5,986 nt of DNA, taken from positions 1 through 5,986 of the forward strand of contig JBKPSZ010000338.1 in the NCBI GenBank assembly GCA_046735265.1, given 5' to 3'. Position numbers and translations under genes: made by a program. The notes under the pieces are model-generated. The model was not told the origin of the DNA. It worked only from the letters and a program-made list of their open reading frames with translations, and did not search any database. Shown here piece after piece: positions 1 to 5,114 of the stretch; position 1 is the stretch's first letter; each line of letters starts with the position of its first letter. The DNA is from DATBFU01 sp046735265. GTDB lineage: Bacteria; Acidobacteriota; Thermoanaerobaculia; UBA5066; Gp7-AA6.

Positions 1-1362
1 GTTGACTTCCTGGGCGATCTCGTCGGTCCACATCGGCTCGACCGTCTCGGGGGCGACCGATCCGATGGCGCAAGACGGAACCGCTCCTCGAGCGGCTCGC
101 ACGAGCGCGGCAGCGGCCGAAGGCTCGGCGCCGTCGTCGCAGATGACCGACTCGAAGTCGAGGGGGAGGCCCCAGCTCTCGGAGAGTGCCGCGCCGAGCG
201 CCGGCCGGTAGACCTCGAGCGCGGTCGCCCGGAAGGGGCCAGAGGGGAACTCGATGTCCCTCAGCGCTTCGAGGAGCTCCGCGTACGCGATCGTGTGCAG
301 CAGCCCGAGCGTGTAGCCGCGCTCCCGCGTGATCGAGAAGCGCTCCGCGAAACGGCCCGCGGCCACCGCGGCGGCCACGGACGCGCGCCTCAGGACCCGA
401 GCCGGCTTGTCATCCGCAGCGATTCGCGCCATGTCGGGCCCGGACAGCCGGTCGATGAGCACCGTGATCGCTCGGGTCCCGACCCGCTGGATCACGTCGG
501 GAGCCGCGCCGACCGAGTTGTCGCGATCCACCGAAAGCGCGTTGGCGAGGATCAGCAGGTCGAGGGTCAGGTAGGGGTCGAGGGCCGCCACCGGAATGAC
601 GGCGGAAACGTCCACCGGAGACTTGCGGAGGATCTGCTGCAGGAGCTCGGCCGTGTCCTCGTGGACCGGGTGCATCACGACGTGACGGGCGACGCGCTGG
701 CGGAGGCGCTGCGTGAACTCCTGGAACTGGCGGTGGGCGGCGCGCGCCGGCTCGGGCTCGATCGGCGCTCCGAGCCGCTCGAGGATTTCCCAGTAGCGGT
801 CGTCCGTTTCGGACGGGTCGAAGGCGAGAACGGGCGGATCCGGCACCGCAGTGCCCGTCGCCCGGCGGCGTCGCCGGGTGTTGTCGTCCAGGGCCTTGAC
901 GCCTTCGAACGCCAGCGCCTGGCCTCGAAGCGAGAGACCGATCCGGAGGATCGGCTGCACGCGGAAGTCCGGGTCGTACTCGAAGCGGGCCTCCCGCCAC
1001 TCGAAAGTCTCGAAGAGCAGCTTGCGGGCGAGCTCCTCGACACGGAGCGAGAGCCCGTCGAGCGTGTCGTAACCCGCGTCCAGGATGAGACGCGTCAGGT
1101 TCTCCTGGCTCGTGAAATTGCGGGCGAGAAGCTCATAGAGAGTCGCCGCGGGGAGGGCCCCGCTCCGCAGCAGGTGCACCCCGAGCCGGTGGCGGGGTTG
1201 CGAGCCCGAGACGTAGACGATCTGGCCCTCCCTCCAGTCGAGGACCCGGCGGTCTCGCCCGTGCTCCAGAGTCAACCGCCCGGTCCGGCGGTTCAACTCC
1301 ATCCATTGCAGGAGGTCGGCGAAGCCGAAGACCTCCAGCCTTCCGGTCAGTCTCGCCGTCAA
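1..1362 (-). CDS. DUF4388 (PATAN-like) + HDOD domain signalling protein, C-terminus cut by window edge
   Basis: Read on the minus strand from a TTG at 1362, this frame stays open for 454 codons to the window edge, so the C-terminus is missing. Residues about 5-155 look like DUF4388: an opening TGRLEVFGFADLLQWMEL then RTGRLTLE, a GQIVYV strand, and a second half (RLGVHLLRSGAL...) ending in an FETFEW...FEY segment. Residues 156-230 are a charged linker. Residues about 235-430 resemble an HDOD domain: ALDPYLTLDLLILANA near 260-275, GLLHTIA at 353-359 and WGLP at 397-400. HDOD domains are non-catalytic HD relatives found in bacterial signalling and motility proteins, and DUF4388 is often fused to such modules. 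A cytoplasmic regulatory role is inferred; the partner is unknown. The TTG is preferred because the domain begins at once and a GGACAGG stretch lies 7 nt upstream. It is divergent from the mutase gene. I am fairly sure of the domains and unsure of the function. Confidence 0.8.
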   Translation of the reverse strand, partial: MTARLTGRLEVFGFADLLQWMELNRRTGRLTLEHGRDRRVLDWREGQIVYVSGSQPRHRLGVHLLRSGALPAATLYELLARNFTSQENLTRLILDAGYDTLDGLSLRVEELARKLLFETFEWREARFEYDPDFRVQPILRIGLSLRGQALAFEGVKALDDNTRRRRRATGTAVPDPPVLAFDPSETDDRYWEILERLGAPIEPEPARAAHRQFQEFTQRLRQRVARHVVMHPVHEDTAELLQQILRKSPVDVSAVIPVAALDPYLTLDLLILANALSVDRDNSVGAAPDVIQRVGTRAITVLIDRLSGPDMARIAADDKPARVLRRASVAAAVAAGRFAERFSITRERGYTLGLLHTIAYAELLEALRDIEFPSGPFRATALEVYRPALGAALSESWGLPLDFESVICDDGAEPSAAAALVRAARGAVPSCAIGSVAPETVEPMWTDEIAQEVN

Positions 1363-1380
1363 TTTCTTGCCTGTCCCACT

Positions 1381-1386
1381 ATTGTA
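1381..1386 (-). promoter_or_regulatory. Candidate -10 element for the DUF4388-HDOD gene
   Basis: On the minus strand this reads TACAAT, one mismatch from TATAAT. It lies 18 nt before the TTG start, which would leave a leader of roughly 12 nt holding the GGACAGG ribosome-binding stretch. No -35 box is visible 16-18 nt upstream, so the call rests on the hexamer and its position alone. Confidence 0.35.
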
Positions 1387-1414
1387 GCCTGCTTGGACAG
1401 CGGGACCCGGTCGC

Positions 1415-1428
1415 CCGGGCGCGCCCGG
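1415..1428. promoter_or_regulatory. 14-bp perfect palindrome in a divergent intergenic region (possible operator)
   Basis: CCGGGCGCGCCCGG is its own reverse complement. It sits between the two divergent starts at 1362 and 1453, upstream of both candidate -10 elements, where a shared dimeric regulator could bind. GC-rich DNA produces such palindromes by chance fairly often, so a functional role is only suggested. Confidence 0.25.
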
Positions 1429-1440
1429 AGCCGGCTGTGC

Positions 1441-1446
1441 CAGAAT
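1441..1446 (+). promoter_or_regulatory. Candidate extended -10 for the mutase gene, implying a leaderless transcript
   Basis: The hexamer CAGAAT matches TATAAT at four of six positions and has TG one base upstream (TGcCAGAAT), the extended -10 pattern. Only 6 nt separate it from the GTG at 1453, so transcription would begin at or next to the start codon. The absence of any Shine-Dalgarno sequence before this GTG fits a leaderless mRNA. Confidence 0.3.
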
Positions 1447-1452
1447 CGGTCC

Positions 1453-3045
1453 GTGCCCGCCAAGGAGAAGGAGCCCCGGGCGGCGCGCGCGCCGGGGCGT
1501 CCGGCGCCCCCCGCGACGACGACCTCGGGACTTCCGGTCGCTCCCTACTTCGGCGAACCCGCCCCCGGCACGTACCCGTTCACGCGCGGGATCTCGGATG
1601 AGGGGTATCGCGGCCGCTACTGGACGATGCGCCAGTACGCCGGCTACGGCAGCGCCCGCGAGTCCAACCGGCGGTTCCGATACCTGCTCTCGCAGGGGCA
1701 GACCGGGCTTTCCGTCGCTTTCGACCTTCCGACACAGATGGGCTACGACTCGGACGACCCCATGGCCCGGGGCGAGGTCGGCAAGGTCGGGGTCGCGATC
1801 GCGTCGATCGAGGACATGCGGATCCTGACCGAAGCACTTCCCCTTGCGGACGTCTCGATCTCGATGACGATCAACTCGACCGCCGCGATCCTCCTCGCTC
1901 TGCTCCTCGCCGCGGCGCGCGAGCGCGGCGTCGCCTGGACGAAGATCTCGGGGACGGTCCAGAACGATCTGCTCAAGGAGTACACGGCGCGGGGGACCTA
2001 CATCTTCCCGCCGCGGGAATCGCTCAAGATCACCACCGACATCTTTCAGTTCTGCGGCCAGGAAGTCCCGCGGTGGAACACCATCTCCATCTCGGGGTAC
2101 CACATCCGGGAGGCGGGAGCGACGGCGGTCCAGGAAGTCGCCTTCACGCTCGCCAACGCGATCGCCTACGTGGACGCCGCAATCTCCCGCGGGCTCGCGA
2201 TCGACGACTTCGCGCCGCGCCTCTCTTTCTTCTTCAACGCCCATTCGAACTTCTTCGAGGAAGTCGCCAAGTTCCGCGCCGCGCGCTCGCTCTGGGCCGA
2301 AATCGCGCGGGATCGCTTCGGAGCGCGCGACCCGCGCTCCTGGCGCCTCCGTTTTCATACGCAGACCGCCGGGTCGACCCTGACGGCCCAGCAGAACGAC
2401 GTCAACGCGGTGCGCGTCGCCCTGCAGGCCCTGTCGGCCGTTCTCGGCGGAACGCAATCGCTCCACACCAACGCCTTCGACGAGGCGCTCGCTCTGCCGA
2501 CGGAGAAGTCGGCGCGCCTGGCCCTCCGCACGCAGCAGGTCATCGCGGCCGAGACGGGTGTCGCTGACGTCGTGGATCCGCTCGGCGGGTCGGCGCTCGT
2601 GGAGGAGTGGACGCGGGAAGTCCGGGACCGAGCGAAGGAGCTCATCGGCCGGATCGACGAGATGGGCGGCGCGGTGGCTGCAATCGAGAACGGGTTCGTC
2701 GCCCGCGAGATCGAGGAGTCCGCCTACGCGGCGCAGAAGGAGATCGAGGAAGGGCGCCGCGTCGTCGTGGGCGTCAACGCCTACGAGGAGGCGGAGAGCG
2801 CGCCGCCGCCGCTTTTGACCGTCGATCCCGCGATCGAGCGCGACCAGATGGAGCGCCTCGCCGCTTTCCGGGCGTCGCGCGATCCCGGCAAGTGCGCCGC
2901 GGCTCTCGAAAGGGTGCGGGCAGACGCCTCCGAGGACCGGAACGTCATGCCCTCGATCGTCGAGGCGATCGAGTCGAGCGCGACGCTGGGAGAGATCGTC
3001 AAGGCCCTGAAGTCCGTGTTCGGAGAGTACCGCCCCGGCGGTTAA
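1453..3045 (+). CDS. Methylmalonyl-CoA mutase large subunit (catalytic TIM-barrel domain only)
   Basis: This 530-aa protein matches the acyl-CoA mutase large subunit, which converts (R)-methylmalonyl-CoA to succinyl-CoA with adenosylcobalamin in propionate and branched-chain catabolism. Visible motifs are YRGRYWTMRQYAG (52-64), GQTGLSVAFDLPTQMGYDSD (82-101), GTVQNDLLKEY (167-177), WNTISISGYHIREAGAT (208-224) and GGTQSLHTN further on. From memory of the Propionibacterium enzyme, an ungapped offset of 27 places Tyr62, Arg180 and His217 at Tyr89, Arg207 and His244. Tyr and Arg there mark methylmalonyl-CoA mutase; isobutyryl-CoA mutase has Phe and Gln. The protein ends in LGEIVKALKSVFGEY with no B12-binding domain, so a separate small subunit is needed, and none is in this window. 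GTG 1453 is chosen because it leaves a family-like N-terminus; the frame stays open upstream only because it runs antisense to the DUF4388 gene. An in-frame TTG at 1393 is a weaker alternative. Confidence 0.93.
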   Translation: MPAKEKEPRAARAPGRPAPPATTTSGLPVAPYFGEPAPGTYPFTRGISDEGYRGRYWTMRQYAGYGSARESNRRFRYLLSQGQTGLSVAFDLPTQMGYDSDDPMARGEVGKVGVAIASIEDMRILTEALPLADVSISMTINSTAAILLALLLAAARERGVAWTKISGTVQNDLLKEYTARGTYIFPPRESLKITTDIFQFCGQEVPRWNTISISGYHIREAGATAVQEVAFTLANAIAYVDAAISRGLAIDDFAPRLSFFFNAHSNFFEEVAKFRAARSLWAEIARDRFGARDPRSWRLRFHTQTAGSTLTAQQNDVNAVRVALQALSAVLGGTQSLHTNAFDEALALPTEKSARLALRTQQVIAAETGVADVVDPLGGSALVEEWTREVRDRAKELIGRIDEMGGAVAAIENGFVAREIEESAYAAQKEIEEGRRVVVGVNAYEEAESAPPPLLTVDPAIERDQMERLAAFRASRDPGKCAAALERVRADASEDRNVMPSIVEAIESSATLGEIVKALKSVFGEYRPGG

Positions 3046-3103
3046 CGAAGGCTTAAGTGCTGAGCGCCGAGGCGGTTGCCCGTGTGGAAATCGCGGCGGT
3101 GAC

Positions 3104-3142
3104 GCGCCGACGTTCCGGTTCCGAAAAGCGAAACTCCGGCGC
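3104..3142. other. Possible structured-RNA segment (nested stems)
   Basis: An outer pair GCGCCG (3104-3109) and CGGCGC (3137-3142) encloses an inner, imperfect stem, GTTcCG (3118-3123) with CGaAAC (3129-3134), around an AAAAG loop. It could form on either strand. I do not recognise a known ncRNA or riboswitch class; GC-rich composition makes some pairing expected. Confidence 0.2.
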
Positions 3143-3261
3143 AAGCAGCTAAACCCCTCATGGGACTACATCTTCTCGGAGCGCACAGGAGTCGGTGCAA
3201 ACCGCTCGCGGACCGCTTGCATGCGCGTTTTTGAGGCTCTTTCCACAGCCATTTCGACAGG

Positions 3262-3286
3262 GTTTTCCGCCGCCTCTTCGGAAAAC
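3262..3286. other. Perfect 8-bp-stem hairpin in the convergent gap (possible bidirectional terminator)
   Basis: GTTTTCCG (3262-3269) and CGGAAAAC (3279-3286) are exact reverse complements around a 9-nt loop. The stem is A/T-rich, unusual in this GC-rich window, and it lies downstream of both the mutase and tdk. No T-run follows on either strand, so termination by the classical intrinsic mechanism is doubtful. Confidence 0.35.
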
Positions 3287-3288
3287 TG

Positions 3289-3313
3289 CGGATTCGGCGG
3301 ATTTCCCCGGATT
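3289..3313 (+). repeat. Three spaced CGGATT copies
   Basis: CGGATT occurs at 3289, 3298 and 3308, steps of 9 and 10 bases, directly after the hairpin. Three copies in 25 bp in a non-coding gap may be a small tandem repeat or clustered binding sites; chance cannot be excluded. Confidence 0.4.
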
Positions 3314-3339
3314 TCGAGGTTTCTTCAGGCGGCGCCGCG

Positions 3340-3900
3340 CTAGGCGGGCGGCTCGAAACAGCGCCGGCAGCGGGCCTCGTAGACCCCCTGCGCGCCCACG
3401 ACGACCCGTTCGGAGCTGTCCACGAGACGCTGTGTGTTGTTGGCCGGCGCGCCGCAGCGCATGCAGATCGCGAGCGTCTTCGTGACGTCCTCGGCGATCG
3501 CCATGAGCGACGGGATCGGCTCGAACGGGGTTCCGCGGAAGTCCTTGTCGAGACCGGCGACGATGACGCGCTTGCCCTGATCGGCGAGGCGCTGGCAGGC
3601 CTCGACGAGCCCCGGATCGAAGAATTGAGCCTCGTCGATGCCGATCACCTCGCTCTTGTGGTCCACTTTCGCCATCAGCTCCGCGCTCGAGGAAACCGCG
3701 AGCGAAGGGAGCCGCATCTCGCTGTGCGAGACGATCTCCTCTTCACCGAATCGGTTGTCGATCGCGGGTTTGAAGACCTGCACTCGCTGTTTCGCGATCA
3801 GGGCCCGGCGAATCCGGCGGATCAGCTCCTCGCTCTTGCCCGAGAACATGCTCCCGCAGATCACCTCGATCCAGCCGAGCTGGGTCTTGACGAGCGCCAT
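3340..3900 (-). CDS. tdk: Thymidine kinase, type II
   Basis: This 186-aa cytoplasmic enzyme phosphorylates thymidine (and deoxyuridine) to the monophosphate with ATP, the entry step of thymidine salvage. The Walker A motif GSMFSGKS is at residues 16-23. The DEAQFF motif (89-94) supplies Glu90, the catalytic base of the family. The lasso-domain zinc site is complete: Cys146 and Cys149 (CMRC), Cys178 and Cys181 (CRRC). TQR at 156-158 is also typical. Length is normal for the tetrameric type II family. It is last in an operon, 12 nt after the NDT-like gene. Its ATG is the only ATG start among the genes here, yet it is preceded by six C residues and not by a Shine-Dalgarno sequence, so translation is probably coupled to the gene before it. 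Identification is secure. Confidence 0.97.
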   Translation of the reverse strand: MALVKTQLGWIEVICGSMFSGKSEELIRRIRRALIAKQRVQVFKPAIDNRFGEEEIVSHSEMRLPSLAVSSSAELMAKVDHKSEVIGIDEAQFFDPGLVEACQRLADQGKRVIVAGLDKDFRGTPFEPIPSLMAIAEDVTKTLAICMRCGAPANNTQRLVDSSERVVVGAQGVYEARCRRCFEPPA

Positions 3901-3907
3901 GGGGGGC

Positions 3908-3924
3908 GGATCTTACATGGATCC
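3908..3924 (-). promoter_or_regulatory. Small hairpin spanning the NDT-like stop codon, before tdk
   Basis: On the minus strand GGATC (3924-3920) and GATCC (3912-3908) can pair around a 7-nt loop that contains the TAA stop of the upstream gene. It ends 7 nt before the tdk ATG, where no Shine-Dalgarno sequence is found. A ribosome finishing the upstream gene would open it, which would fit coupled translation. The stem is only 5 bp, so the role is speculative. Confidence 0.2.
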
Positions 3925-4371
3925 TCGCTCGAGAAATCGCTCCAGCTCCGCGAAGTTCGCGAACACCCGCTCCGCGCAGGCGAGCACCCAGCCGGAGGAC
4001 TCGTTCCGGGGCATGCCGAGCACGAGATACACGGGTTTTCCGAGTCGGTAAGCGAGCGTGATCTCGGCGGCCGTTCCCCCGCCGCGCGCCGCCGCGTCGT
4101 CCCAGAACGCCACCAGCGCATCGGACTCCCGCTCGATCTTCGCGAGATCCCAGGCCACGATCTTCCGCACCGTCCGGCGGAAGCGTTCGGGGTCCTCGAG
4201 CTTCCAGCGGCGGAAGTCGCGGAGCTCCTCGGGGTCGAGGTCCTTCTTCTCGTCGGACGCCGGGTCGTAGAAGTCGTGGCCGAGCCGCTCGAGCTGCGAG
4301 GCCAGCCGGCGGCGCCAGGCCCGCCCTCCATCGGAGCTGTGCTCGATGGCTCCGGAAAGGTAGATCCTCAA
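3913..4371 (-). CDS. Nucleoside 2-deoxyribosyltransferase-superfamily protein (NDT/DUF4406-like)
   Basis: This 152-aa soluble protein begins with the superfamily's Rossmann-like strand and turn, MRIYLSGAI. It continues with GHDFYDPASDEKKDL (31-45), a DLAKIERESDALVAFWD segment (75-91) and GGGTAAEITLAYRLGKPVYL (97-116). Family members cleave or transfer the N-glycosidic bond of 2'-deoxynucleosides or deoxynucleotides; Glu103 sits where the nucleophilic glutamate is expected, with Asp75 and Asp84 as other conserved-looking acids. No ATG exists before residue 120. The TTG at 4371 overlaps the nth stop as TTGA, the classic coupled arrangement, and puts the start one residue before the first strand. 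A GTG 39 nt further upstream is possible but would overlap nth by more than 40 nt. Substrate is unknown: transferase, DNPH1/Rcl-like nucleotide hydrolase and other NDT-fold roles all remain open. Fold call is good, function moderate. Confidence 0.8.
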   Translation of the reverse strand: MRIYLSGAIEHSSDGGRAWRRRLASQLERLGHDFYDPASDEKKDLDPEELRDFRRWKLEDPERFRRTVRKIVAWDLAKIERESDALVAFWDDAAARGGGTAAEITLAYRLGKPVYLVLGMPRNESSGWVLACAERVFANFAELERFLERGSM

Positions 4372-5066
4372 GAGACGCCGATTCGCGGACAGAGCGGCAG
4401 GACGGGGCACTCCGGGCACTGCGGCTTTCGCGCGTGACAGATCCGGCGGCCGTGAAAGATGAGCCGGTGCGCGGCCATGGTCCGCTGCCCCTTCGGAACG
4501 AGGGCGTTCAAGTCCTCCTCGACTTTGACCGGATCGGTCTCGCGCGTCCAGTCGAGGCGGCGCGCCAGCCGGCCCACGTGCGTATCCACGACGAAGCCTT
4601 CGTCCTTGCCGAAGGCGTTTCCGAGAATCACGTTGGCGGTCTTGCGGCCGACGCCGGGAAGCTCGAGGAGCGCCTCCATCGTGTCGGGCACCCGTCCTCC
4701 GTGCTCGGCGGCGATCGCGGCGCCGGCCCGGCGGAGGCTGCGCGCCTTGGCGTTGAAGAAGCCGGTCGTGCGGATGTCTTCCTCGAGCTCGCCCGGCTTC
4801 GCGCGCGCGTAGTCGGCGGCGGTGCGGTACTTGCGGAAGAGGGCCGGGGTCACCATGTTCACGCGAACGTCGGTGCACTGTGCCGAGAGCACCGTCGCGA
4901 CGAGAAGCTCGAGCGAGCTTCCGAAGTCGAGCGCGCAGCGCGCGTCGGGGTATGCCTTCGCGAGCCGCCGGAGGACCTTCCGCGCGCGAACCCTCTTCTC
5001 CTCGAAGGTCTCGCGGGGGCGGCGGCGCGGAGGGGAGGCCGTTCTCTTCGTCGCGCGCGGTTTCAC
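4368..5066 (-). CDS. nth: Endonuclease III (DNA glycosylase/AP lyase)
   Basis: This 232-aa base-excision repair enzyme removes oxidised pyrimidines from DNA and nicks the abasic site. The helix-hairpin-helix LPGVGRKTANV (136-146) carries the catalytic Lys142, and VDTH (160-163) carries the catalytic Asp161. LLVATVLSAQCTD (54-66) is the usual N-terminal helix motif. The [4Fe-4S] cluster ligands are complete with the classical spacing: Cys210, Cys217, Cys220 and Cys226. It is about 20 residues longer than the E. coli protein because of a basic N-terminal extension rich in Arg, Lys and Pro. The GTG at 5066 is the only usual start upstream of that extension, with no Shine-Dalgarno sequence; a -10-like TAGAAT lies 8 nt before it. 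It heads the operon with the NDT-like gene and tdk and is divergent from the nucleotidase. Identification is secure; the exact start is less so. Confidence 0.96.
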   Translation of the reverse strand: MKPRATKRTASPPRRRPRETFEEKRVRARKVLRRLAKAYPDARCALDFGSSLELLVATVLSAQCTDVRVNMVTPALFRKYRTAADYARAKPGELEEDIRTTGFFNAKARSLRRAGAAIAAEHGGRVPDTMEALLELPGVGRKTANVILGNAFGKDEGFVVDTHVGRLARRLDWTRETDPVKVEEDLNALVPKGQRTMAAHRLIFHGRRICHARKPQCPECPVLPLCPRIGVS

Positions 5067-5074
5067 GCCGCGGC

Positions 5075-5080
5075 ATTCTA
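5075..5080 (-). promoter_or_regulatory. Candidate -10 element for the nth operon, implying a leaderless or near-leaderless mRNA
   Basis: On the minus strand this reads TAGAAT, one mismatch from TATAAT, and ends 8 nt before the nth GTG. Transcription would start within a base or two of the start codon. No -35 box is seen, and no Shine-Dalgarno sequence is present in the short region, which agrees with leaderless translation. Confidence 0.35.
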
Positions 5081-5101
5081 TTTCGGCTAAGCTGCCGCGC
5101 C

Positions 5102-5107
5102 GGAGGA
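5102..5107 (+). promoter_or_regulatory. Shine-Dalgarno sequence that sets the nucleotidase start
   Basis: GGAGGA is the strongest ribosome-binding sequence seen in the window. Measured from GGAGG, 8 nt separate it from an ATC codon at 5115 that opens a good signal peptide in frame. An in-frame TAA at 5088-5090 means the true start must lie after 5090. Confidence 0.55.
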
Positions 5108-5114
5108 AGCGCTC

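Larger units (their letters stand above)
3046..3339. other. 294-bp non-coding gap between convergent genes
   Basis: This gap lies between the mutase stop and the tdk stop. It has more A/T-rich patches than its surroundings, especially 3225-3325. I see no convincing gene: the only start-to-stop reading of note is a 24-codon frame from an ATG at 3160. It holds a perfect 8-bp hairpin, a three-copy CGGATT repeat and a possible structured segment, all listed separately. No hairpin followed by a run of T, the standard intrinsic terminator, is seen for either convergent gene. Confidence 0.6.

Noticed and set aside
2..211. Plus-strand 69-codon frame
   Set aside because: It lies antisense to the HDOD C-terminal region, has low-complexity composition and no motif.
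3116..3137. CGGTTCCGAAAAGCGAAACTCC as a tRNA T-arm
   Set aside because: No anticodon arm, acceptor stem or proper TTCRA loop can be built around it.
3141..3150. GCAAGCAGCT as an SRP RNA apical-loop remnant
   Set aside because: It only partly resembles the GGAAGCAGC core and the conserved flanking stem is absent.
3160..3234. 24-codon frame starting at ATG 3160
   Set aside because: There is no Shine-Dalgarno sequence or family resemblance, and the length is expected by chance.
3329..3338. Palindrome GCGGCGCCGC just after the tdk stop, as a terminator
   Set aside because: It has no loop in its perfect form and no T-run follows, so it is likely a GC-composition effect.
3195..3485. Plus-strand 96-codon frame in the convergent gap
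   Set aside because: Half of it is antisense to tdk and it is Arg/Pro/Ala-rich with no recognisable domain.
3625..4437. Plus-strand 270-codon frame
   Set aside because: It is antisense to tdk and the NDT-like gene, both supported by motifs.
4374..5076. N-terminal extension of the NDT-like protein to 387 aa from an ATG at 5076
   Set aside because: The extra 235 codons overlap nth in another frame and translate to Arg/Pro-rich sequence without motifs; the TTG at 4371 fits the family start.
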